Source of the DNA: Candidatus Atribacteria bacterium
GTDB lineage: Bacteria > Atribacterota > JS1 > SB-45 > 34-128
Assembly (NCBI GenBank): GCA_003451675.1
Contig: DMCY01000008.1
Span: 1-12,334, forward strand
Reading direction: 5' to 3'
Length of the DNA: 12,334 nt
In this document: piece after piece, positions 1 to 6,466 of the stretch
Numbering within the stretch: the first letter of the stretch is position 1
Layout: every line of letters begins with the position of its first letter
The notes under the pieces: generated by a model
The model's database searches: none
The model's input: the letters and a program-made list of their open reading frames with translations, nothing else
What the model was told of the DNA's origin: nothing
Position numbers and translations under genes: made by a program

Positions 1-849
1 ACTAACAATCCGGAGACTGTCACCATGACTAAAAACAAGGCAGTTACCGCTGTGTTTGTCCAAGTCGAAGAGGTATACACCCTGGACGTTACTATTTTAC
101 CTACCGAAGCTGAAGATGATGGATGTACTGTTACCAAGAATCCAGATCAGACTACCTATGCCTGCGGTACTGTCGTCACGCTTATTCCTCAAGAAGTTGC
201 TTGCTGGTCATTCGATATCTGGGGTGGTGATAATGGTAGTGAAGTGACAGGCTCAGGAACAGTATCGGATCCTTATACCATCACCATGGATAGCGATAAA
301 GCAGTCATTGCTAACTTTACTCAAATTTGTGATCCTCCTTGTTGTTTACCGCAATGGGCAAATTTTAAAACCAATAGTAGAGGTGCATGGGGAAGTACAG
401 GTGAAGGCGCTACTTATTTCCCAAATGTAGAACTTGATGGTATTGCGTCTGGTTATAACATTTGGAATGGAGACGGATGGCACGGATGGTGTATAAATAA
501 GAATATTAGTATTGTTCATTACTGGTGGTATGATCATAGAGGAGTAAAATGTAGTATTGGTGCAGGAGGAAATTGGAATGAAATTAATTGGATTATAAAT
601 AACAGAAGAGCAACTGATACTATGGAAGATGTTCAATACGCAATTTGGTATTTTACCGGCGATGTAGATTATGTTGATCTACCACCTAATTCTAAGTGGT
701 TAGTTGACAAAGTCGATGGATCCTTTATACCAGCTGTTGACCAAAAATATGCGGTTATCCTTGATGCCAATATTAAATGTGAAATACAAAGAATTTTCAT
801 CGAAGCGATAAGAACATGTTGTTGTGAAGCGTGGCACCAAGAATATTAG
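1..849 (+). CDS. Surface protein, 3' part: InlB-type beta repeats plus a probable thioester adhesion domain (5' partial)
   Basis: The frame is open from base 1 with no start of its own, so the gene begins upstream; 282 residues are visible. Residues 1-21 are the end of one beta repeat and about 26-110 are a second. Both end in a T-M-x-x-x-K-A-V-x-x-x-F motif, with the Met residues at 9 and 96, a period of 87. This is typical of bacterial divergent InlB B-repeat domains. From about 117 the protein changes to an aromatic-rich domain with GWCIN (Cys164), an INWIINN stretch and VQYAIWYF (Gln212). The Cys motif and the V-Q-x-A-I motif match thioester (TED/TQXA) domains, in which Cys and Gln form an internal thioester that can bind amines covalently. 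It ends in a Cys-rich tail (CCC) with no LPXTG signal or terminal membrane segment. The domain call rests on motifs only. The repeat half looks richer in GC than the TED half. Confidence 0.75.
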   Translation, partial: TNNPETVTMTKNKAVTAVFVQVEEVYTLDVTILPTEAEDDGCTVTKNPDQTTYACGTVVTLIPQEVACWSFDIWGGDNGSEVTGSGTVSDPYTITMDSDKAVIANFTQICDPPCCLPQWANFKTNSRGAWGSTGEGATYFPNVELDGIASGYNIWNGDGWHGWCINKNISIVHYWWYDHRGVKCSIGAGGNWNEINWIINNRRATDTMEDVQYAIWYFTGDVDYVDLPPNSKWLVDKVDGSFIPAVDQKYAVILDANIKCEIQRIFIEAIRTCCCEAWHQEY

Positions 850-956
850 TTAAAGTAAAAATAATAATTACTGTATTACAATTTGGTTAGCAATAACTTT
901 CGAAGTTAGAATAATAAACAGATTAGTAAACTAGCAATTAGGAAAGAGAATAAAGT

Positions 957-997
957 AAAAAAGGGGTTTGAAAATTAAAAATTCAAACCCCTTTTTT
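957..997 (+). terminator. Rho-independent terminator of the adhesin-like gene
   Basis: A perfect 16-bp stem (957-972 pairing with 982-997) has a 9-nt loop. GGGG/CCCC lies in the middle of the stem, a run of A precedes it and six T follow. It lies about 108 bp after the stop at 849. Because A and T tracts flank both sides it could also work on the minus strand. Confidence 0.9.
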
Positions 998-1078
998 ACG
1001 TAGTATTTTTTTAAATTGCATTTATTTATTTTATTTTAAAAACTATTAAATTAACAAATTGAATAAACGATCAATCGG

Positions 1079-1146
1079 CAAACCGGCTAACTAAATTATC
1101 TTGAATCTTGTATTATATAATACTAACGACTATTCACTAACGACTA
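1079..1146. repeat. Degenerate word-repeat tract (copy A)
   Basis: The tract contains AACCGGCTAACTAA at 1081-1094, an exact 14-nt copy of 4534-4547. It also contains an 18-nt stretch at 1129-1146 that is the exact reverse complement of 8805-8822. It is the first of several intergenic tracts in the window built from short related words. Confidence 0.75.
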
Positions 1147-1175
1147 AATAGATTAGCCAATTGGCTAATCTATTT
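1146..1175. terminator. 30-bp perfect palindrome, probable bidirectional terminator
   Basis: This is a perfect inverted repeat centred on CCAATTGG between two converging transcription units. The sequence after it is T-rich on the plus strand. On the minus strand the arm ends in CTATTT, 16 bp past the stop of the 60-61 aa gene. It is the likely end of the riboswitch-led minus-strand transcript, but it could instead be another intergenic repeat. Confidence 0.5.
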
Positions 1176-1191
1176 TACTTTTCTTCTTTCT

Positions 1192-1377
1192 TTATGCATT
1201 CAATCGATACGATTTTTTTGCAAATCTGATTGCTTTTTTTTCGGTGGAAAAAGCTCTGTCTGCTACCTTTATCGGTGAAGATAAAGTATATCCCTTATAA
1301 GTATTGTGTCCATATTCTACAACATATTTATTTTTATCAGGAGATATTTTGCAATAATCATATTTTATTTTCATCAT
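1192..1377 (-). CDS. Small uncharacterised protein (60-61 aa)
   Basis: A strong AAGGAGGA site (1381-1388) precedes two adjacent ATG codons. The first is only 3 nt from the site and the second, at 1374, is 6 nt away, so the 60-aa form starting MKIKYDYCK is the more likely product. The protein is basic, with no signal peptide or membrane segment. The C-terminal half, with A-F-S-T-E-K-K-A-I-x-x-A-K-K, recalls small DUF2188-like proteins, but this is a weak resemblance. It lies 81 bp downstream of the C39-like lipoprotein gene on the same strand with no terminator visible between them, so it probably shares the riboswitch-controlled transcript. The function is unknown. Confidence 0.7.
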   Translation of the reverse strand: MMKIKYDYCKISPDKNKYVVEYGHNTYKGYTLSSPIKVADRAFSTEKKAIRFAKKSYRLNA

Positions 1378-1458
1378 TTATCCTCCTTTTTCAATAAGAA
1401 TTCAAATGAATTTAGAATATATTTTATTTTGTAAATAATTATTGCTATTGGTTTACGC

Positions 1459-2106
1459 TCAAGAATTATCTGTATTGTCAATAAGTTCTGCATTTACGGT
1501 ATCAACTTCTTCTGGTGAAATTACGATTACCTTACACTTATCAGGATTACTATTGAAATTAAGAGCTAAAAAATCAGAATAAGATATTTTGTAATCTTTT
1601 CCGGCTGTTGGATCATTTGTAATTACTTCCTGTTTTTCATCATCAAATCCGATAATTACCCGAGCATGTGAATAGGGTAAAGCCAGACTGTAATTTTGTA
1701 CAGCAATTACCGGGATATCTTCTTTTAGCAATTCCTTGATTTCTTCAATAGTTTTAGATTGATATTTTACTTCAAATCCTAAATTCTTTGCGTAACTAAT
1801 GAATTTAAATACTGAACTAGTACCATTTGTGATTACTTTACTGGCTATCTCGGATTGGCTAATATTTTCTCCGAAATATTTAAAAGTCATTGCACCGGAG
1901 GCCGGAAGACACCAGTTTGCCCCAGCGTATTTTTCATAAGGTACATCCAGATAAACATAATCTATTTCTTCGACTTTATTTATATCTTCATCCAAATCAA
2001 GCTGAAGTTCAGGGGTAACAATACCGTTACAAGATGTCAGGAAAAGAGACACAATTAACATTAGGAATAAGATTATGGTTGCTTTGCCCATTGCTTTTAC
2101 TTTCAT
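1459..2106 (-). CDS. Lipoprotein with papain-like peptidase C39-family domain
   Basis: The 215-aa protein starts at ATG 2106. GGAGGG at 2114-2119 lies 7 nt before it, whereas the in-frame ATG at 2121 overlaps that site and is unlikely. Residues 1-25 are a basic, hydrophobic signal ending in the lipobox L-T-S-C (Cys26), so the protein should be lipid-anchored outside the cytoplasmic membrane. From about residue 54 it follows the C39-like cysteine peptidase pattern (Peptidase_C39_2): Cys66 in NWCLPASGAM, His147 in YSHARVIIGFD and Asp165 in NDPTAG, a complete Cys-His-Asp set. The usual CGPA is CLPA, and the expected oxyanion Gln just before the Cys is not obvious, so activity is likely but not certain. 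The leader carries a c-di-GMP-I riboswitch. The downstream 60-61 aa gene is probably co-transcribed, and the convergent neighbour is an adhesin-like gene. The substrate is unknown. Confidence 0.85.
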   Translation of the reverse strand: MKVKAMGKATIILFLMLIVSLFLTSCNGIVTPELQLDLDEDINKVEEIDYVYLDVPYEKYAGANWCLPASGAMTFKYFGENISQSEIASKVITNGTSSVFKFISYAKNLGFEVKYQSKTIEEIKELLKEDIPVIAVQNYSLALPYSHARVIIGFDDEKQEVITNDPTAGKDYKISYSDFLALNFNSNPDKCKVIVISPEEVDTVNAELIDNTDNS

Positions 2107-2112
2107 ATTATT

Positions 2113-2155
2113 TCCCTCCATTTCCTCTGTTTTTTCACAGAGTCTTAAATTTTTT
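2113..2155 (-). promoter_or_regulatory. Two small leader hairpins directly before the lipoprotein ribosome site
   Basis: On the minus strand, CTTAAAT/ATTTAAG (7-bp stem) is followed by CTCTGT-GAAAAA-ACAGAG (6-bp stem, A-rich loop). A few bases later comes the GGAGGG site. The hairpins could form part of the riboswitch expression platform or stabilise the leader; their role is inferred only from position. Confidence 0.45.
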
Positions 2156-2182
2156 AGATTTAAGTTGTGAAGGCATTTTTGT

Positions 2183-2265
2183 CAAAGCATGGGCTTTTTT
2201 CAAACAAAAAAAAGTCGGTAGCTTGGCTGCCTTAGCACTTTGTGTGCTTTAGGCCCATTGCTTTG
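2183..2265 (-). promoter_or_regulatory. Anti-aptamer pairing, probable riboswitch expression platform
   Basis: The leader segment 2183-2194 is complementary to 2253-2265 inside the aptamer (12 pairs with one bulged A). The aptamer side covers the conserved CAAAGC and GGGC that join its two hairpins. Ligand-bound aptamer and this long-range helix therefore cannot coexist. This is the most concrete switching structure visible. Confidence 0.6.
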
Positions 2266-2303
2266 CGTCTCAACCTTTCGGTTGATTTGCCTTTATCAAC
2301 TTT
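2214..2303 (-). promoter_or_regulatory. Cyclic di-GMP-I (GEMM) riboswitch aptamer
   Basis: Read on the minus strand the segment shows the conserved parts of the GEMM-I aptamer in order. GGCAAA comes first, then a stem capped by a GAAA tetraloop (AACC-GAAA-GGTT) and GACGCAAAGC. GGGCCTAA opens the second hairpin, which has a perfect AGCAC/GTGCT distal stem, and the tetraloop receptor closes as TAAGG. GCAGCC and GCTACCG complete the 3' side. The aptamer lies about 110 nt upstream of the C39-like lipoprotein start. Seven T follow it, so a transcription-level switch is possible. This family binds c-di-GMP; whether it turns the gene on or off cannot be read from the sequence. Confidence 0.9.
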
Positions 2304-2830
2304 GTTAGCTGCTAAAATATTTATTCTTTTTTCAAATTTCTCTTCTCTATTTAATATATTCCCCAAAATAGAAAATTTTAGACATTGATTTGCAAAATAT
2401 TTTAAAATATTTTAGAAATATATATATCAAAAGAATTTTCCTATAAATATATTATCATAAATTCCTCAATACTCAAAATATTTTATTTTGGAGTATCTTT
2501 TGTCTTTCTAACTACTAGAGTGTTTCACTAATAATATTACAATGATTTGTCATTGCCTGATTTATCAGGGCGTGGCAATCTCGGGGTGAGATTGCTTCGT
2601 CGCTTCTCTCCTCGCAATGACAGAACAAAATGTAAAGGTATTTAGATAACGAATTACTACCCCACAAAATTTTACACTAACTTTTAAATTTGTAATATAG
2701 TATTGAGTTAAGAAAGGGAAAAAAAGATAGAAAAAAGTAGCATTCTTCTTTTTACCTAACTACCTCACTAAAGTTTACACTAACTATATATTTTATTTAT
2801 TCCGCTCCACTTAAATTATTTTTAAATATG
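2304..2830. other. Long AT-rich intergenic region
   Basis: No credible gene is seen. The region holds an imperfect hairpin at 2469-2496 (ATACTC/GAGTAT) followed by TCTTTT, and a TGTCATTGC-type palindromic element at 2548-2622. TTTACACTAACT occurs exactly twice, at 2671-2682 and 2774-2785. The promoter of the riboswitch transcript must lie in the left part, but I could not pick a convincing pair of hexamers. Confidence 0.6.
2548..2622. repeat. TGTCATTGC...GCAATGACA palindromic element, copy 1
   Basis: The element has matching inverted ends (TGTCATTGC and GCAATGACA) and internal complementary segments (GGCAATCTC and GAGATTGC). It is nearly the same as 8902-8982, including CGTGGCAATCTCGG and TCTCTCCTCGCAATGACAGA. 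From memory it resembles widespread non-coding MITE/REP-like bacterial repeats. It encodes no protein. Confidence 0.85.
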
Positions 2831-4063
2831 CTAATTTCTTTCTTTATAATCTTTTAAAACATTTAAGGCATAATCGATATCATAAGGAGTATGGCCAGCA
2901 TTAATTTGGAATCTGATTTCTTCATCACCTTTAGGAACTACCGGATAATTAAGACCCGTGCCAAGAATCCCTTTATCAATAAGATAATTTACTAAATCTG
3001 TTGTTTTTTTAGTATCTCTTACCATTAAAGGAACAATAGGATGGTCACTTTCAATAATTTCATATCCTAAATCAAGGAGACCTTTTTCAAATTTCTTAGT
3101 CATCTGGTGAAGATGAGCTAAAATGTCTTTCCCTTTTTCGCTATTCAGTATTTCCAGAGATTTTAAAGCAGCACTGGCCTCAGCAGGGGAGATAGGGTTA
3201 GAATAGATATACATTGGTGCTGATTCCCTCAAATAAGTGATAACGGTTTGATTGGAAGTTACATAGCCGCCATTTACTCCAAATGCTTTACCCAGGGTTC
3301 CCACTAATACATCTACCCCCTTTGCGTTAGTATATTCTTCTGTTCCCCGACCGGTTTTTCCATAAGCCCCAATACCATGAGAGTCATCTACTACTAACAG
3401 AATATTTTCCGGGAACTCCTGGTCGTATTTTTTAGAAAGGATAGAAATGATATCCAGAGGAGCATAATCACCCCTCATACTGAATATTCCGTCAGTGACG
3501 ATGATCAATCTTTTTGCTTGGCCGATAGATTCTTTTATTCTATCTTCAAGCTCATTCATATCCAGATGTTTGTAGATTTTTTTGTCTTTTGGTCTGGCAA
3601 GTCTAAGGGCGTTAATTATACAATTATGGTTTAATTCATCGCTGATTACAATGGTATCAGAAGTTATAAGGGGGGTTAAAATACCCACCACGGTTGAATA
3701 AGCTGAGCTGAACAACATAGCATCTTCTCTTTGGTGAAATGCTGCTAATTTCTTTTCCAATTCTCGATGAGATTGAAATGTTCCACTGATAAAACGGACT
3801 GCTCCTGGTCCAACTCCAAATTCTTTAGTTACTTTTTCTTCTTCCTGGATAATTTCCTCTCTCAAGGACATTCCCAGATAAGAATTAGAATTCATTCTGA
3901 TAAATTCCTGGTCACCTTCTCCTTTTAGAAAATATCGGGGACCTTTATTACCCTCAGGTCTTTTTACTTTAGTGATAATGTATTCTTTTCCTTTTAATCG
4001 TCCTTCATTTTTTAATCCTTTTAAGGTTTGAGAAAGTACTTTCTCTATATTATTCAATCCCAT
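2831..4063 (-). CDS. kbl: 2-amino-3-ketobutyrate CoA ligase (glycine C-acetyltransferase), PLP-dependent
   Basis: The 410-aa protein is near full length for the alpha-oxoamine synthase family of fold-type I PLP enzymes. Visible motifs are NSNSYLGMS (about 58-66), DGIFSMRGD (191-199), DDSHGIG with Asp226 and His229 for the cofactor ring, and VGTLGKAFG with Lys259 as the Schiff-base lysine. GGAGGA lies 8 nt before the ATG. Kbl converts 2-amino-3-ketobutyrate and CoA to glycine and acetyl-CoA in the cytoplasm. The nearest upstream gene on the same strand encodes threonine dehydrogenase, which makes the substrate; this supports Kbl over the related BioF, HemA or serine palmitoyltransferase. Unusually, 480 bp of repeats separate the two genes. 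The N-terminal region (about residues 1-45) is rather long and lysine-rich. No clear terminator follows the gene. Confidence 0.88.
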   Translation of the reverse strand: MGLNNIEKVLSQTLKGLKNEGRLKGKEYIITKVKRPEGNKGPRYFLKGEGDQEFIRMNSNSYLGMSLREEIIQEEEKVTKEFGVGPGAVRFISGTFQSHRELEKKLAAFHQREDAMLFSSAYSTVVGILTPLITSDTIVISDELNHNCIINALRLARPKDKKIYKHLDMNELEDRIKESIGQAKRLIIVTDGIFSMRGDYAPLDIISILSKKYDQEFPENILLVVDDSHGIGAYGKTGRGTEEYTNAKGVDVLVGTLGKAFGVNGGYVTSNQTVITYLRESAPMYIYSNPISPAEASAALKSLEILNSEKGKDILAHLHQMTKKFEKGLLDLGYEIIESDHPIVPLMVRDTKKTTDLVNYLIDKGILGTGLNYPVVPKGDEEIRFQINAGHTPYDIDYALNVLKDYKERN

Positions 4064-4187
4064 TTTTTAAATCCTCCAAATTAATTAATTTACCAATTTA
4101 CCGATTACCCAATTGACCAATTACATCAGTTAGCCGGTTATCCAGTTTGCCAGTTAATTTAATTCACATATATGGGTAGAAATGCTC

Positions 4188-4213
4188 TGGATTCCTGCTT
4201 TCGCAGGAATGAC
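4188..4213. repeat. Short TGGATTC...GAATGACA hairpin element
   Basis: An 8-bp perfect stem (4191-4198 with 4203-4210) has a TTTC loop and is flanked by TGG and GACA. Its termini are those of the longer element at 7610-7681 in reverse orientation, so it looks like a minimal member of the same family. Confidence 0.75.
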
Positions 4214-4255
4214 AGAACAAACAGATGGTTTTGATGAATCAAACCCATACATTTA

Positions 4256-4305
4256 CGTAGACAGGCGAGCCTGCCCTCGTGAAAACGGGGGACGCCTGTC
4301 CTACG
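4256..4305. repeat. GC-rich hairpin repeat
   Basis: CGTAGACAGGCG pairs with CGCCTGTCCTACG (one bulged G). The inner stem CCCTCGT/ACGGGG is closed by a GAAA loop. The element is much richer in GC than its surroundings, consistent with a mobile palindromic repeat. A related word group (CAGGCAGG/ACAGG) occurs inside the DUF3160 gene. Confidence 0.7.
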
Positions 4306-4441
4306 GTTTTATCTTGTTTCTTATATCTTACAACTGGCCAACTGGGGAACTAATATATCTGGTTAACTAATTTCCTATCTTCAATTAGTCAATTATTCCA
4401 TTTTGTAGCCCGTATTTTAACCGGTAAACTGGTCAACCCTA

Positions 4442-4476
4442 CATACGAGATACGATTCACGAGATACGAGATACGA
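4442..4476. repeat. GAGATACGA tract
   Basis: Tandem, imperfect copies of ACGAGAT/ACGATT. The 19 bases at 4455-4473 are the exact reverse complement of 8736-8754, about 4.3 kb away. Confidence 0.8.
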
Positions 4477-4543
4477 ATATAGCTCCTGATTTCTTTCTTC
4501 TCTTTCCTAAACCGATTAACTAGTTAACTAAGTAACCGGCTAA

Positions 4544-5509
4544 CTAATTATTTACGTTAGTAAATAATTTAATTTTCAGTTTTTCAATCATATCTTTGGT
4601 CATTGCTTCCAAATTATAATCCGGAGACCATCCCCAATCTTCTCTGGCCGCACTGTCGTCTAATCGGTTAGGCCAGGAATCGGCAATTGTCTGCCGCATT
4701 GGATCAACATCATATTTCATTTCGAATTCTGGAATATGTTTTTTAATTTCTTGGGCAAGTTCTTCAGGGTTAAAGCTTTCTGCGGTTATATTATAGGCAT
4801 TTTTATGTTTTAATCGGGAAGGGTCAGCTTCCATCAGATTAACTGCTGCTTTTAAACCATCAGGCATATACATCATATCCAGATAAGTGTCTTTGTCTAA
4901 GAAGCAGGTATATTTCTTTTTTTTTAATGCCTCGTAAAAGATCTCTACAGCATAATCAGTAGTTCCTCCGCCGGGAAGCGTAGCATAAGAGATGATTCCC
5001 GGGAAGCGTACTCCTCTGGTGTCTACCCCATATTTTGAATAATAATAATCACAGAGCAGCTCTCCCGTAACTTTGGTTAATCCATAGATGGTGTTGGGTC
5101 TCTGAATTGTCTCTTGAGGGGTCTTATCTTTGGGAGTAGATAGACCAAAAGCGGCAATTGAACTGGGAGTGAAGACAGCACATTTATATTCTCTGGCTAT
5201 TTCCAGCACATTGTAAAGACCGTTAATATTAACTTTCCAGGCTAATTGAGGATTTTTTTCACCGGTAGCAGAGAGAACAGCAGCAAGATGAAATATAGTA
5301 TCTATTTTATATTTTTTAATTACAGAATAAATCTCCTGAGCATCTAAACAATCAATATGCTCAAATACCCCGACTTGGTTAATCATCCCCTCAGGCATTG
5401 ATTTAATATCTGAGGCAATAACATTTTCATTACCGTATCTTTTTCTTAAAAAAGTAATAAGTTCAGAACCAATTTGACCCAGCGCCCCGGTTATTAGAAT
5501 TCTTTTCAT
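4544..5509 (-). CDS. tdh: L-threonine 3-dehydrogenase, short-chain (SDR/UDP-epimerase-like) type
   Basis: The 321-aa protein has an N-terminal Rossmann fingerprint GALGQIG (Gly8, 11, 14), Asp34 in ASDIK as the NAD adenosine ligand, TPSSIAAFG with Ser116/117, and the catalytic Tyr142-x-x-x-Lys146 (YGLTK). GEKNP (83-87), PGIISY, GGTTDYAVEIFYEA and MMYMPDGLKA are the segments I know from SDR-type threonine dehydrogenases such as that of Thermoplasma volcanium, and the length matches. It oxidises L-threonine with NAD+ to 2-amino-3-ketobutyrate, the substrate of Kbl encoded downstream. AAGGAA precedes the ATG. The gene follows the GntR regulator by 45 bp, so the two probably share a transcript. 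Its TAG stop (4544-4546) lies inside the AACCGGCTAACTAA intergenic repeat, so the repeat has supplied the stop codon. Confidence 0.9.
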   Translation of the reverse strand: MKRILITGALGQIGSELITFLRKRYGNENVIASDIKSMPEGMINQVGVFEHIDCLDAQEIYSVIKKYKIDTIFHLAAVLSATGEKNPQLAWKVNINGLYNVLEIAREYKCAVFTPSSIAAFGLSTPKDKTPQETIQRPNTIYGLTKVTGELLCDYYYSKYGVDTRGVRFPGIISYATLPGGGTTDYAVEIFYEALKKKKYTCFLDKDTYLDMMYMPDGLKAAVNLMEADPSRLKHKNAYNITAESFNPEELAQEIKKHIPEFEMKYDVDPMRQTIADSWPNRLDDSAAREDWGWSPDYNLEAMTKDMIEKLKIKLFTNVNN

Positions 5510-5554
5510 ATTTTTTCCTTATTGTTAATTTTATCTAATTCAAAAAAATATTTT

Positions 5555-6178
5555 TTATTCTGCGTATAAGCTCATTTTTATCTGATTTATAAAGTGAATA
5601 GCGTGATCTTTCATAATCTGTTCGCTTTTGTTTTGCTTTTTGTTTTCCAATGTCTTTATAAGTTCTTCAAAATCTTCGGGAATTTTTTGCGAATAAGCAT
5701 CATTTTCTTTGGCAAAGAACCAGAGGCGGCCAATTTGATTTCGTAATCTTTTTAAGGTCTCAGCCAAGGTTTGATTTTTGGTAGAGTAATTTACTAAATT
5801 ATGAAATTCTGCATCTAATTGAATTAATTTTTTTCTATTTTTTTCTTGTTTTATCTTCTCAAGCAATTCTTTTAATTTGTGTAATTCTTCCGGAGTTATC
5901 CTTTGAGCGGCAAGCCTCCCTGATAGCCCAATTAAAAATAGTCTAACTTCAAAAACCTCTTTCAGTTCTTGAAAGCTTACATCAGTAACATAGATACCGT
6001 TGTTAGGAATTATATGTACTAATTTTTCAGTCTCCAGGAGAATGAGAACCTCTCGAATAGGCATGGGGCTAACCCCAAATTCTTTCGCTAATTCTTTAAT
6101 GCTTAACACTTGTTTTGGTTTGTAATCCAGATAGACTATCCGCTTTTTGAGTTCTTTATAAATTTCTTTATTTACCAT
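5555..6178 (-). CDS. GntR-family transcriptional regulator, FCD subfamily
   Basis: The 207-aa protein starts at ATG 6178, with AGGTGA 5 nt upstream; an in-frame GTG at 6187 overlaps that site and is less likely. Residues about 3-65 form the winged helix-turn-helix (SIKELAKEFGVSPMPIREVL, then a wing with PNNGIYV). Residues about 70-200 are the all-helical FCD ligand domain, including the D-A-E-F-H metal-ligand motif near position 120 and a late His in KDHAIHF. FCD regulators usually respond to carboxylic or amino acids. It leads the tdh(-kbl) group and is divergent from a 2-hydroxyacid dehydrogenase gene, so it plausibly controls both and itself; the effector is unknown. At 207 aa it is slightly short for the family but appears intact. 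Confidence 0.88.
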   Translation of the reverse strand: MVNKEIYKELKKRIVYLDYKPKQVLSIKELAKEFGVSPMPIREVLILLETEKLVHIIPNNGIYVTDVSFQELKEVFEVRLFLIGLSGRLAAQRITPEELHKLKELLEKIKQEKNRKKLIQLDAEFHNLVNYSTKNQTLAETLKRLRNQIGRLWFFAKENDAYSQKIPEDFEELIKTLENKKQNKSEQIMKDHAIHFINQIKMSLYAE

Positions 6179-6189
6179 AAATATCACCT

Positions 6190-6217
6190 ATATATTAATA
6201 ATATATTCTTAATATAT
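6190..6217. promoter_or_regulatory. Inverted repeat overlapping the gntR -10 box, candidate operator
   Basis: Perfect 9-bp arms ATATATTAA (6190-6198) and TTAATATAT (6209-6217) are separated by 10 bp and cover the -10 box and start region. The position fits autorepression by the GntR protein. The arms are pure AT, so chance symmetry cannot be excluded. Confidence 0.45.
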
Positions 6218-6239
6218 CAGTAAAATATCGCTATGTCAA
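6211..6239 (-). promoter_or_regulatory. Sigma-70-type promoter of the gntR-tdh transcript
   Basis: On the minus strand TTGACA (6234-6239) is followed after exactly 17 nt by TATATT (6211-6216). That is a perfect -35 box and a near-perfect -10 box, some 33 bp upstream of the ATG at 6178. Confidence 0.8.
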
Positions 6240-6240
6240 T

Positions 6241-6356
6241 TCTTTGTTCGTATTGCGTATTGTGTATATAGTAGAGAGTAGAGCGTACAGCGTTTAGCGG
6301 ATAGAAATACAGTGATGAGTAATGAGTAATGTGTAACAAGAAAAGGGTTAGTTGGT
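6241..6356. repeat. Degenerate word-repeat tract (copy B) in the divergent promoter region
   Basis: The tract is made of TATTGCGTAT, GTAGAG, AGCGTACAGCGT and GAGTAATGAGTAATG words. AGCGTACAGCGT (6282-6293) recurs exactly at 8677-8688. The 18 bases at 6306-6323 recur exactly at 11345-11362. It fills the gap between the divergent gntR and dehydrogenase promoters and encodes nothing. Confidence 0.8.
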
Positions 6357-6366
6357 AAATAAATAA

Positions 6367-6396
6367 TTGAAAAACATTTTTACTTTGTGTTATATT
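6367..6396 (+). promoter_or_regulatory. Candidate promoter of the dehydrogenase gene
   Basis: TTGAAA (6367-6372) and TATATT (6391-6396) are 18 nt apart, about 70 bp upstream of the TTG start. Both are good matches, but the region is AT-rich. Confidence 0.5.
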
Positions 6397-6466
6397 AAAC
6401 TTAAAAGAATTTGATTTATCTAACTCGCATGGAAACTTTAATATAAAAATTAAGGAGGGAGCAGTC

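Larger units (their letters stand above)
850..1191. other. Intergenic stretch between convergent genes
   Basis: This 342-bp AT-rich gap holds the terminator at 957-997, a degenerate repeat tract at about 1079-1146 and a 30-bp palindrome at 1146-1175. I see no coding region in it. Confidence 0.7.
4064..4543. repeat. Repeat island between tdh and kbl
   Basis: The whole 480-bp gap consists of repeats. It contains degenerate ACCAATT/CCGATTA-type words at about 4079-4165 and a short TGGATTCC...GGAATGACA hairpin at 4188-4213. A TTTGATNNNTCAAACCC motif lies at 4230-4246, a long hairpin at 4256-4305, more AACTGG/GTTAACTA words at about 4327-4440, a GAGATACGA tract at 4442-4476 and an AACCGGCTAACTAA copy at 4534-4547. 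The open frame across 4182-4370 runs through these repeats and is not a gene. Confidence 0.8.

Noticed and set aside
346..636. Open frame on the minus strand inside the adhesin-like gene
   Set aside because: It is antisense to a clearly protein-like frame, has no ribosome site and a composition typical of shadow frames.
1855..2252. Two plus-strand open frames over the lipoprotein gene and riboswitch
   Set aside because: One is antisense to the peptidase codons and the other runs through the GEMM aptamer; neither has a ribosome site.
2469..2496. Terminator for kbl
   Set aside because: The hairpin is imperfect, more than 330 bp past the stop, and its T-run is on the wrong strand for kbl.
4182..4370. 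62-aa open frame in the tdh-kbl gap
   Set aside because: It consists entirely of hairpin repeats and word tracts.
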